A DNA stretch of 64,000 nucleotides, taken from the NCBI RefSeq assembly GCF_014673495.1, contig NZ_CP051006.1, positions 558,001-622,000 on the forward strand, given 5' to 3'. The notes below the pieces were generated by a model that worked only from the letters and a program-made list of their open reading frames with translations, had not been told where the DNA came from and did not search any database. This document shows positions 53,808 to 61,193 of the stretch, one piece after another. This DNA comes from Streptomyces griseofuscus (GTDB lineage Bacteria > Actinomycetota > Actinomycetes > Streptomycetales > Streptomycetaceae). Position 1 is the first letter of the stretch; each line of letters starts with the position of its first letter. Position numbers and translations under genes: made by a program.

Positions 53808-55076
53808 ATGCGTACCCCCCACACACCGACGCATCACCTCGCTCACTCCGACGGACCAGGCCCCGACCGGGTTCCGTCCGCGCGAAGTCCCTACGACGAA
53901 CTGGCCGCACTGGCGGAGGATCCCGCGGGCGGCCCGCAGGACGGCCCGCTGGACGACTTCCTCCGCGTGGTCGAAGCCCCTGACCAGCGCGACGACGACG
54001 CCGACGACGCCTGGGCACCACCCAACCACAGGCGCCGGGGGCGCCGCCGCAACCGGGCCACCGGGCTGCCCACCATGCTCAGGCTGACCGTCTGGGTGCT
54101 CACCTTCGCCTGCCTCGTCGCCCTGGCCGACCGCTGGGCGCTGCTCTACGCCGAGCGGCAGGCCGCCGACCGGCTCAAGGACCGGCTGCATCTGACCGCC
54201 GCGCCCGAGGTGCGGATCGGCGGCTTCCCTTTCCTGACCCAACTCCTCGACCAGCGGCTGGACTCGGTGCAGGTCACCGTCCCGGACGTGCCGGCCGACC
54301 GGGTCACCCTGACGCAGGTCACCGCCACCGCACGCGACATACGCATCGACGGCGACGGCCCGACGGCCGTACGGGGAGCCCTCGTTCACCAGATGCACGG
54401 CGAGGTGCTGCTGTCCTTCGCCGACATGAACCGTGAACTGGGCGCCTCCCAGGTGGCGTTCAGCGCCCAGGGGCCTGGCCGCATCGGGGCGCTCGGCTCG
54501 CTGCGGCTGGCCGGGCAGGATGTACGGGTGCGTGCCGATGCCCACATCCAGCGCGACGGGGACCGCGGCATCAGTACCTCGGTGGACGGGATGCGGCTGG
54601 ACATCGGCGACCTCGCGACCTACCGGCCCGGCACCGGCCGTACCGAGGGGCTGCACCTCACCCGGGCCGCCGCGCGCCGGGTCACCCGGGAGGCGGACAA
54701 GATCAAGGCGCTGCTGGGTGTCCCGGAGATCGTGCACCGCATGGGTGTGCCGGACAGCGCGGTGCAGGCCGCCCTGCACGACGAGGACAAGCTCCACCGG
54801 CTCACCGGCGCGCCGCGCTTCCTGCACCAGCTGACCCGGGTGAACCTCGTGGACGTCGCGCTCGCCCACCCCGAGGTGCTCAAGCGGCTCGGCGTCGACC
54901 TCTCCCTGCTGACCTCCCTGACCAAGCTGACCCGCCCGCAGATCGCCGACCGCTTCGACTTCGCCTTCCGGATCCCGAACCCGCCCTCCGGCGACCTGCG
55001 GCTCCAGCGGGTCGCGGTGCGCAAGGACGGGATCCATGTCTACGTCAGCGGGGCGGGGCTGCTCCTGGGCAAGTGA
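53808..55076 (+). CDS. DUF2993 (LmeA-type) membrane-anchored lipid-binding protein
   Basis: A 422-residue protein. The first 88 residues are a charged, disordered cytoplasmic part ending in HRRRGRRRNRATG, followed by one transmembrane helix (about 90-112, LRLTVWVLTFACLVALADRW). The external part is DUF2993: ERQAADRLKDRL, VRIGGFPFLTQLLDQRLDSV, VTVPDVPADRVTLTQVTATA and IHVYVSGAGLLLGK. Members of this actinobacterial family such as LmeA bind phospholipids and take part in cell-envelope glycolipid maturation. The role here is inferred from the family. Confidence 0.87.
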   Translation: MRTPHTPTHHLAHSDGPGPDRVPSARSPYDELAALAEDPAGGPQDGPLDDFLRVVEAPDQRDDDADDAWAPPNHRRRGRRRNRATGLPTMLRLTVWVLTFACLVALADRWALLYAERQAADRLKDRLHLTAAPEVRIGGFPFLTQLLDQRLDSVQVTVPDVPADRVTLTQVTATARDIRIDGDGPTAVRGALVHQMHGEVLLSFADMNRELGASQVAFSAQGPGRIGALGSLRLAGQDVRVRADAHIQRDGDRGISTSVDGMRLDIGDLATYRPGTGRTEGLHLTRAAARRVTREADKIKALLGVPEIVHRMGVPDSAVQAALHDEDKLHRLTGAPRFLHQLTRVNLVDVALAHPEVLKRLGVDLSLLTSLTKLTRPQIADRFDFAFRIPNPPSGDLRLQRVAVRKDGIHVYVSGAGLLLGK

Positions 55077-55103
55077 CCTGCTCCGGGCGAGAGTTGACCG
55101 GGT

Positions 55104-55985
55104 TCACACGGCATCTTCCGTGGGGAGCGGCACCGGGTAGGGCTCGCCGAAGTCGGCCGAGCGGCTCACCTCCTCCCAGGCACTCGCATCGGCGAGCCGC
55201 CGGCGGTCGTGGTCCAGGGCCATGGTCGCGGCGTTCACCCCGAGCAGAAGGTGGCTCGGGAGCTCGCCGCGCCGTACCGTGCGGACGATGATCTCGGCGG
55301 CGCGGTGCGGGTCCCCGGCCGCGCCGGCGGTGTTCTGCCGCATCAGCCGGTTCATCGCGCCCACGGTCGCGTCGTAGGCCTCGGGCACGTCGTGGACGGT
55401 CATCGAGGAGCCGGCCCAGTCGGTGGCGAAGCCGCTCGGCTCGACGACCATCACCCGGACCCCGAACGGCGCGGTCTCCGTGGCCAGCACCCGGCTGAAG
55501 CCGTCCACGGCGAACTTGGCCGCCTGGTACGAGGCGATGCCCGGCGAGCCGCCGACCCGGCCGCCGATCGAGGAGAACTGCACGACGGTGCCCGCGCCCT
55601 GCCGGCGCAGGACGGGGAGCGCGGCCCTGGTGACGTGGTAGACGCCCCAGAAGTTGGTCTCGAACTGGGCGCGGAAGTCGGCGTCCTCGGTCGTCTCGAT
55701 GGGCGACACGTTCGCGTACCCCGCGTTGTTCACGAGCACGTCGATGCGTCCGAAGCGGGCGACGGCCGCCTCGACGGCCGCGCGTGCCGCGTCCGGGCTG
55801 GTGACGTCCAGGGCGAGGGGCAGCACGCGGTCGCCGTACTCGGCGAGGTCGGCGGCGAGGGCCTCGGGGCGGCGGGCGGTGGCGACGACCAGATCGCCGG
55901 CCGCCAGCACGGCGTCGACCAGGGCGCGGCCGAAGCCGCGCGACGAACCGGTGATGAACCAGACCTGGGGATCCTGTGTACTCAT
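55104..55985 (-). CDS. Short-chain dehydrogenase/reductase
   Basis: A 293-residue SDR. Cofactor motif ITGSSRGFGRALV, VLVNNAGYANV, catalytic serine in FSSIGGRVG and the YQAAK motif (IASYQAAKFAVDGF). The type resembles the many Streptomyces SDRs labelled oxidoreductase, with PFGVRVMVVEPSGFATDWAG after the active site. It is divergent from the TetR regulator at 56055, and two direct repeats lie between them, so this gene is the likely target of that regulator. Confidence 0.92.
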   Translation of the reverse strand: MSTQDPQVWFITGSSRGFGRALVDAVLAAGDLVVATARRPEALAADLAEYGDRVLPLALDVTSPDAARAAVEAAVARFGRIDVLVNNAGYANVSPIETTEDADFRAQFETNFWGVYHVTRAALPVLRRQGAGTVVQFSSIGGRVGGSPGIASYQAAKFAVDGFSRVLATETAPFGVRVMVVEPSGFATDWAGSSMTVHDVPEAYDATVGAMNRLMRQNTAGAAGDPHRAAEIIVRTVRRGELPSHLLLGVNAATMALDHDRRRLADASAWEEVSRSADFGEPYPVPLPTEDAV

Positions 55986-55997
55986 ACCGTTAGTGAA

Positions 55998-56027
55998 ACA
56001 CCGTTCTCTTATTAGCGCAACACCGTT
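55998..56027. promoter_or_regulatory. Direct repeats ACACCGTT, 22 bp apart, candidate regulator site
   Basis: ACACCGTT occurs at 55998-56005 and 56020-56027 (period 22 bp, two helical turns) with similar flanks GAA/GCA before and CTC/TCC after. It is in the 69-base gap between the divergent SDR and TetR genes. Confidence 0.5.
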
Positions 56028-56054
56028 TCCTTAACTCTTCCTATGATGTCCTGC

Positions 56055-56723
56055 ATGAGTGAGCCTGCCTTTCAGCGTGCGCGCAGTGCCGAGGCCAAAC
56101 AGGCGCGGGAAGCGGCGATCCTGGACGCCGCCCGGACGCTCGGCCGGGTGCGGGGGGTGCGGGACGTCACCCTCACGGACATTGCCGCGGCCGTGGGCAT
56201 GCACAAGTCCGCGCTGCTGCGCTATTTCGAGACACGGGAGCAGATCTTCCTCGCGCTGACCGCCGAGGGCTGGCGGGACTGGTCCGCCGAGCTCCGCGCC
56301 GATCTGGGACGACGCTCCGAGGCGACGTCCGCCGAGGTCGCGGCCGTCTTCGCGGGCACGCTCGCGGCGCGGCCCATGTTCTGCGACCTGCTCGCACAGG
56401 CGCCGCTGAACCTGGAGCGGAACGTGTCGATCGAGTCGGTGCGCTCCTTCAAGCTCGTCACGCTGAAGGAGGTCGAGCTGATCGGCGGCGACCTCGGCCG
56501 GCTGCTCGGCCTCGACGAGTCGCAGAGCGTCGACATGATCGCCACCGCGACCAGCCTCGCCGGTGCCCTGTGGCAGATGGCCACGCCCGGCCCGCGCCTG
56601 CGCGAGCTGTACAGGAGCGATCCCCGGCTCGGCCACGCGGTGGTGGAGGTGGAACCCCGACTGAACCGGGTGCTCAGCGCGTATCTCAGGGGACTCGGGG
56701 TGGGGGCGACGGCGACGAGCTGA
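56055..56723 (+). CDS. TetR-family regulator
   Basis: A 222-residue regulator counted from ATG 56055; ATG 56043 or 56046 would add up to four residues, and no RBS decides between them. The N-terminal HTH reads REAAILDAARTLGRVRGVRD, VTLTDIAAAVGMHKSALLRY, FETREQIFLALTAEG. The ligand domain is not recognisable to a substrate. It is divergent from an SDR gene with which it likely forms a repressor-target pair. Confidence 0.9.
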   Translation: MSEPAFQRARSAEAKQAREAAILDAARTLGRVRGVRDVTLTDIAAAVGMHKSALLRYFETREQIFLALTAEGWRDWSAELRADLGRRSEATSAEVAAVFAGTLAARPMFCDLLAQAPLNLERNVSIESVRSFKLVTLKEVELIGGDLGRLLGLDESQSVDMIATATSLAGALWQMATPGPRLRELYRSDPRLGHAVVEVEPRLNRVLSAYLRGLGVGATATS

Positions 56724-56865
56724 GGGGGCCGGTGACGGCCTTCACGGGAGAACGGGGTGGGTGACGGTTTCTGCGAGCACTCGCCGTATCGGGGATACCG
56801 GGACTGTTCTGCCGGCGGCGGAACACCGGCCGGACCGGGCTCGACGGTCACTAGTGTCCAGGCCC

Positions 56866-57603
56866 ATGACAACGACGACGACGCGTACGGTCGAATATCC
56901 GGCCGACGGTCTGACGATGGTCGGGCACCTCGCGCTCCCGGCCGGTACCGACCGCCGGCCCGCGGTGCTGCTCGGACCGGAGGGCACGGGGCTCAGCGAC
57001 GTCGAGCGCCGCAGGGCCGATGCTCTCGCCGAGCTGGGATATGTGGCGCTGGCCTTCGACCTTCACGGCGGCCGCTATCTGGGTGACCCCGAGGACATGA
57101 TGGCCCGTTGCACCCCGCTGCTCGCCGATCCCGACCGGATGCGGGACATCGGCCATGCGGCGCTCGACGTGCTGCGCGCCGAACCGCGCACCGACCCCGA
57201 CCGGATCGCCGCCATCGGCTACGGCACCGGGGGCATCATCGGGCTGGAACTCGGCCGCGACGGCGTCGACCTGCGCGCGATCGGGACGGTCAACGGACTG
57301 ATCACGGGCCGGCCGGGCGAGGCGGCGCGCATTCGCTGCCCGGTGTGGGCCGGGGTCGGGTCGGAGGACCCGATCATGTCGCCCGCGCAGCGGCAGGCGT
57401 TCACCGAGGAGATGCAGGCCGCGGGCGTCGACTGGCGCCTCACGTTCTACGGCGGCGCCCTGCACGCCTTCCACCACCCGCCGGTCGACCACATCGTGCG
57501 CCCCGGCGTCGGCTACCACCCCCAGCACGCGCGGCGAGCCTGGCACGACGTCGTCGCCCTGCTCGCCGAGTGCCTGCCCCTGACGGAGGACCTGGGCGCA
57601 TGA
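56866..57603 (+). CDS. Dienelactone hydrolase-family protein without the usual nucleophile
   Basis: A 245-residue alpha/beta protein of the dienelactone hydrolase family. VEYPADGLTMVGHLALPAG, DALAELGYVALAFDLHGG and MSPAQRQAFTEEMQAAGVDW are typical. The nucleophile elbow, normally GYCFGG, reads IGYGTGGI with Gly120 in place of Cys. The acid Asp168 (GSEDPI) and histidine (ALHAFHHP) are kept. It is therefore unlikely to work as a classical cysteine-dependent hydrolase. Similar GYGTGG proteins exist in Streptomyces. The ATG at 56866 was chosen because the family sequence begins there. Confidence 0.87.
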   Translation: MTTTTTRTVEYPADGLTMVGHLALPAGTDRRPAVLLGPEGTGLSDVERRRADALAELGYVALAFDLHGGRYLGDPEDMMARCTPLLADPDRMRDIGHAALDVLRAEPRTDPDRIAAIGYGTGGIIGLELGRDGVDLRAIGTVNGLITGRPGEAARIRCPVWAGVGSEDPIMSPAQRQAFTEEMQAAGVDWRLTFYGGALHAFHHPPVDHIVRPGVGYHPQHARRAWHDVVALLAECLPLTEDLGA

Positions 57604-57671
57604 CCCGCGCGAACCCGGCTCCGCCCGCGCCCGGTGTCGTACCGCCGCACTGACGACCGTAGACCCGGCGC

Positions 57672-58373
57672 TCACGGACGTACGCCCGGCCGCTCCTCCC
57701 CCGCCCCCGAGTCCGCCCCCGCCCCCCTCTCCGCCCCCGGTCTCGGCCCGGCGCCCGGGAGCACCGGAAGCAGCCGGTCCAGGGCCGTGAGGACATGTGT
57801 GCAGATCGCGTCCGGGTCGGCGGTCGCCAAGGGTTCCTGGCGTACGACGACCCGCATCAGGCCGATGCCGAGCAGCCAGGCCATGGCGAGCTGGGCGCGC
57901 AGGGTGCCGTCCTCGGCCTCGGAGAGGGCGGCGAGCGCGGCGGCGTACTCCTCGCCCAGCGCGCGGACCGTCTCCGGCGCGGCGTCGGCGCCGCCGATGG
58001 AGCGAAGGTAGACCGCCAGCCGGTCCGCGTCGGCCCCGCCGCCCTCCGCGAGGACACCGCGCAGCGCGGTCTCGAACAGCAGCTCCGGGGGCGTGCTGCT
58101 CACCTGTTCCTTGCCGTCCTGCGCCATCACCTCGGTGAGCAGGGCCTGCTTCGAGCCGAAGTAGCGGAATATGAGCGCCTGGTTCACCCCGGCGCGGGCG
58201 GCGATGTCCCGGACGGTGGCCGCCTCGTACCCCCGCTCCGCGAAGACCGCGCCGGCCGCCCGCAGGATGCGCGCGCGGGTCTCCCGGGCATCGCGCGGAC
58301 GCCCCTGCGGCTCCCCGCCCGCCGCGGCTCCGGCGCTCCGGTGCTGGTCCCGCGTGTACTCGCCGCCGTCCAC
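57672..58373 (-). CDS. TetR-family regulator of the P450-ferredoxin pair
   Basis: A 233-residue TetR protein. HTH: ETRARILRAAGAVFAERGYE, AATVRDIAARAGVNQALIFR then YFGSKQALLTEVM. The GTG start at 58373 has AGGAG seven bases upstream; a longer in-frame extension exists but lacks this support. The C-terminus is a proline/glycine-rich disordered tail. It is divergent from the cytochrome P450 gene 134 bases away, and a TGTAAGC/GCTTACA palindrome lies next to the P450 start. Confidence 0.9.
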   Translation of the reverse strand: MDGGEYTRDQHRSAGAAAGGEPQGRPRDARETRARILRAAGAVFAERGYEAATVRDIAARAGVNQALIFRYFGSKQALLTEVMAQDGKEQVSSTPPELLFETALRGVLAEGGGADADRLAVYLRSIGGADAAPETVRALGEEYAAALAALSEAEDGTLRAQLAMAWLLGIGLMRVVVRQEPLATADPDAICTHVLTALDRLLPVLPGAGPRPGAERGAGADSGAGEERPGVRP

Positions 58374-58475
58374 CCACTGCTCCTTCGCCGCCCCGCGCCC
58401 GACGCGCGTCTGCAAGGACCCGCAGAGTAACGGCCGATTCGCGTCGTTGCGCGCCCCGGGCGCAGCTCCTAGCGT

Positions 58476-58493
58476 TGTAAGCGTGTGCTTACA
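58476..58493. promoter_or_regulatory. Palindromic TetR-type operator before the P450 gene
   Basis: TGTAAGCGTGTGCTTACA is a 7+4+7 palindrome with perfect TGTAAGC/GCTTACA arms, 14 bases before the P450 GTG. This is a usual TetR-family operator form and the divergent TetR gene is its likely regulator. Confidence 0.85.
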
Positions 58494-58507
58494 CAAGGGA
58501 GACAGCT

Positions 58508-59698
58508 GTGACGGCAACCGACCACGCACCCCTCGCCTACCCCTTCAACTCCGGCCAGGACCTGGATCTGTCCGAGGCGTACGAGCGCGCCCGTGAGACC
58601 CCCGGGCTGCTGCGCGTGCGGATGCCGTACGGCGAGCCGGCCTGGCTCGCCACCCGGTACGCGGACGCCCGGCTGGTCCTCGGAGACCAGCGTTTCAGCC
58701 GCGCGCTGAGCCTCGACCACGACGAGCCGCGGGCCTCCGAGGGCCGCCGGGACAGCGGGATCCTCAGCATGGACCCGCCCGACCACACCCGGCTGCGCTC
58801 GCTGGTGGCGAAGGCGTTCACCGTGCGCCAGGTGGAGAAACTCCGCCCGCAGGTACGCGAGTTGACGGCATCCCTGCTGGACGCGATGGAGGCGGCGGGC
58901 CCGCCCGTCGACCTGGTCGACCGCTACGCGCTGCCCATCCCGGTGGCGGTGATCTGCCGGCTGCTCGGGGTCCCGGAGCGGGACCGCCCCCAGTTCCGGG
59001 TGTGGAGCGACGCGGCCCTGTCCACCAGCTCCCTGACGGCGGCGGAGTTCGACCGCAACCGCGAGGAACTGCGCGCCTACATGGCCGAGTTGATCGCCGC
59101 GCATCGCGCCGATCCCCGGGACGACCTGATGACGGCGCTGATCGAGGCGCGCGACCACGGCGACCGGCTGTCGGAGCTGGAGCTGGTCGACCTGTGCGTC
59201 GGCATCCTCGTGGCCGGTCACGAGACCACCGCCACCCAGATCCCCAACTTCGTGCTCACCCTGCTCGATCACCCGCAGGCGCTGGCCCAGCTGCGGGCCG
59301 ACCCCGCGCTGATCACGCAGGCGATCGAGGAGTTGCTGCGGTTCGTCCCGCTGGGCAGCGGGGCGGGTCAGGCCCGGTACGCCAAGGAGGACGTCGAGGT
59401 CGGCGGCACCCTGGTGCGGGCCGGGGAGCCGGTGCTGGTCGCCATCGGGGCGGCGAACCGGGACGCGCTGCGCTTCACCGAGGCCGGGGCGCTCGACCTC
59501 ACCCGCGGCGGCAACGCGCACCTCGGTTTTGGCCACGGTGTGCACCACTGCCTGGGCGCTCCCCTCGCCCGGCTCGAACTCCAGGAGGCCATCGGGGCGT
59601 TGGTGACCCGCTTCCCCGGGCTGCGCCTCGCGGGTGACATCACCTGGAAGACCGAGATGCTGGTGCGCGGGCCCCGCGTGATGCCGGTGGGCTGGTGA
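58508..59698 (+). CDS. Cytochrome P450 (CYP105/107-like bacterial class I)
   Basis: A 396-residue soluble P450. The I-helix oxygen motif is AGHETTA, the ExxR is EELLR, and the heme loop is FGHGVHHCLGAPLARLE with the cysteine ligand at residue 348. The C-helix region DPPDHTRLRSLVAKAFT is typical of Streptomyces class I P450s. GTG at 58508 has AGGGAG upstream. It is paired with a ferredoxin 7 bases downstream, which would deliver electrons. The substrate is unknown; no biosynthetic cluster surrounds it, so xenobiotic or accessory oxidation is possible. Confidence 0.94.
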   Translation: MTATDHAPLAYPFNSGQDLDLSEAYERARETPGLLRVRMPYGEPAWLATRYADARLVLGDQRFSRALSLDHDEPRASEGRRDSGILSMDPPDHTRLRSLVAKAFTVRQVEKLRPQVRELTASLLDAMEAAGPPVDLVDRYALPIPVAVICRLLGVPERDRPQFRVWSDAALSTSSLTAAEFDRNREELRAYMAELIAAHRADPRDDLMTALIEARDHGDRLSELELVDLCVGILVAGHETTATQIPNFVLTLLDHPQALAQLRADPALITQAIEELLRFVPLGSGAGQARYAKEDVEVGGTLVRAGEPVLVAIGAANRDALRFTEAGALDLTRGGNAHLGFGHGVHHCLGAPLARLELQEAIGALVTRFPGLRLAGDITWKTEMLVRGPRVMPVGW

Positions 59699-59705
59699 GG
59701 CGGCG

Positions 59706-59927
59706 ATGAGCTGGCGACTGAGCGTGGACCCCGGCCAGTGCATGGGCTCCGGGATGTGCGCCGGGACCGCGCCGGACCTGTTCGTCCTCGACGGCGACCA
59801 TGCGCGTCCGGTGCGCGAGCAGATCCCGGAGGGCGACGAACGCGCCCTGGACGCGGCCGACATCTGCCCGATGCAGGCCATCACCGTCCGGGACGCCGAG
59901 GGGAAGGAGATCGGGCCCCGGGAGTGA
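59706..59927 (+). CDS. 3Fe-4S ferredoxin for P450
   Basis: A 73-residue ferredoxin. The cluster cysteines are Cys12 and Cys18 (CMGSGMC) and Cys54 (DICPMQAI), with no fourth Cys at the CxxCxxC position, as in the 3Fe-4S ferredoxins SoyB/SubB that serve Streptomyces P450s. It begins seven bases after the P450 stop, so it is translationally linked and its likely partner is that enzyme. A ferredoxin reductase is not encoded nearby. Confidence 0.94.
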   Translation: MSWRLSVDPGQCMGSGMCAGTAPDLFVLDGDHARPVREQIPEGDERALDAADICPMQAITVRDAEGKEIGPRE

Positions 59928-60072
59928 CACCGGACCGGCTGTTACAAGACAGGGACAAATCGTGAGTGAACGCCCGCGCTCGTGGTGACGTCGTTCCAAG
60001 TGACCGCGCCAATCGGCATGTTCCTCTCCTTTGGCGTGAACAGTTGAACTCACCACAGAAAAGGACAGATTC

Positions 60073-60492
60073 ATGATGGTCACGAAGCGGCGTTCCCTGC
60101 GCGTTGCCGTCGTCGGCGTCCTGGGCGCGACCTCGCTCGCCCTCGCGGGCACGGCGATGGCCGCCACCCCGGCTGTCCACACCGCGACTGTCGCCGGTGC
60201 CCGTACGGCCGCGGCCGCGAAGCCCACCATCACGGCCACGGCTTCGGTGTCCTCGGTGCGCGCCTGGACGCTGTTCCGGGTCACCGGCAAGACCACCGGC
60301 ATCAAGGCGGCCAGCAAGGTGACCCTCCAGCAGAAGCAGCACGGCAAGTGGGTCGCCCTGCCGGCGTCCACGCCCGTCAACAGCAGCGGCTCCTACGCGC
60401 TGCGCGTCGAGCTGGGCCTGAAGGGCAAGAACGAGCTGCGCGTGGTCAGCGGCAGCACGGCGTCCCCGGTCTTCGACGTCACGGTCAGCTGA
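60073..60492 (+). CDS. Secreted Ig-like domain protein
   Basis: A 139-residue exported protein. Signal peptide about 1-31 (VAVVGVLGATSLALAGTAMA). The mature part is one beta-sandwich of the type TITATASVSSVRAWTLFRVT, KVTLQQKQHGKWVALPASTP and YALRVELGLKGKNELRVVSG, as in the Ig-like/bacterial repeat domains used by Streptomyces surface and secreted proteins. It has no cysteine or catalytic motif. Length and signal are complete. Function unknown. Confidence 0.82.
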   Translation: MMVTKRRSLRVAVVGVLGATSLALAGTAMAATPAVHTATVAGARTAAAAKPTITATASVSSVRAWTLFRVTGKTTGIKAASKVTLQQKQHGKWVALPASTPVNSSGSYALRVELGLKGKNELRVVSGSTASPVFDVTVS

Positions 60493-60642
60493 GCAACCGC
60501 TTTTTCGCACGCTCCACCCCCGAAACACCGGTGCCGGGACGGATCCCTCCGCTCCCGGCACCGCCATGTCCGGGCCCCGACAGACTCATATGGCCCCATT
60601 TCCCGCCCGGCCCGAAAGTCTTACGAAGATTTTCATAGGGTT

Positions 60643-60652
60643 CCTATATAGG
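60643..60652. promoter_or_regulatory. Short palindrome CCTATATAGG in the MarR promoter
   Basis: CCTATATAGG is a 10-bp palindrome 19 bases before the MarR GTG, inside an A/T-rich window unusual for this DNA. MarR proteins often bind such A/T-centred palindromes over their own promoter. Confidence 0.5.
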
Positions 60653-60671
60653 CGGGTGATACTTAAAGAGT

Positions 60672-61193
60672 GTGGATCACTCTCACAGAGATGCGGACGT
60701 ACAGCAGACCGCACAGTCACTGGCGGAGACGGCATCGGCCGTGATCAGGGTCGTGACGGATCACCGGGACCTCAGTTTCACCGCGGCCTCCACCCTGGCG
60801 CGGCTGGAACGGGAGGGCCCGGTCCGGCTCACGCTCCTCGCGGCGGCGGAGGGCGTGGCCCAGCCGTCCATGACCCAGTTGGTGCAGCGGCTGGAACGCC
60901 AGGACCTGGTCATGCGCGTCGATGACGCGGTGGACGGCCGGGTGACGCTGATCGCGGTCACGGACGCCGGGCGGGAGGTGCTCGCCGCCCGCAGGCGGTC
61001 GCGCGACGCACGCCTGGCCGACCTGATGACCGGCCTCCCGGACGACGATCAGCGCGCGCTCGCCGAGGCCATGCGCGTCGTCGCCCCGCTCGTGCGGCGC
61101 ATGCTCACCGGCACCGCCAAGGGCGCTCAGCCCGCGCAGTCCGCCCAGCCCGCCCTCCAGCCCGAACGGCCTGACACCGGGAGCAACCGATGA
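60672..61193 (+). CDS. MarR-family transcriptional regulator
   Basis: A 173-residue MarR protein. The winged helix is TLLAAAEGVAQPSMTQLVQR and LERQDLVMRVDDAVDGRVTL, with the DxR wing in DAVDGRV. The GTG start at 60672 gives MDHSHRDADVQ. The C-terminus has a proline/glutamine repeat tail (AQPAQSAQPALQPE). Its stop overlaps the ATG of the following MFS exporter by four bases, so regulator and pump are coupled. A ligand exported by the pump probably relieves repression. Confidence 0.92.
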   Translation: MDHSHRDADVQQTAQSLAETASAVIRVVTDHRDLSFTAASTLARLEREGPVRLTLLAAAEGVAQPSMTQLVQRLERQDLVMRVDDAVDGRVTLIAVTDAGREVLAARRRSRDARLADLMTGLPDDDQRALAEAMRVVAPLVRRMLTGTAKGAQPAQSAQPALQPERPDTGSNR

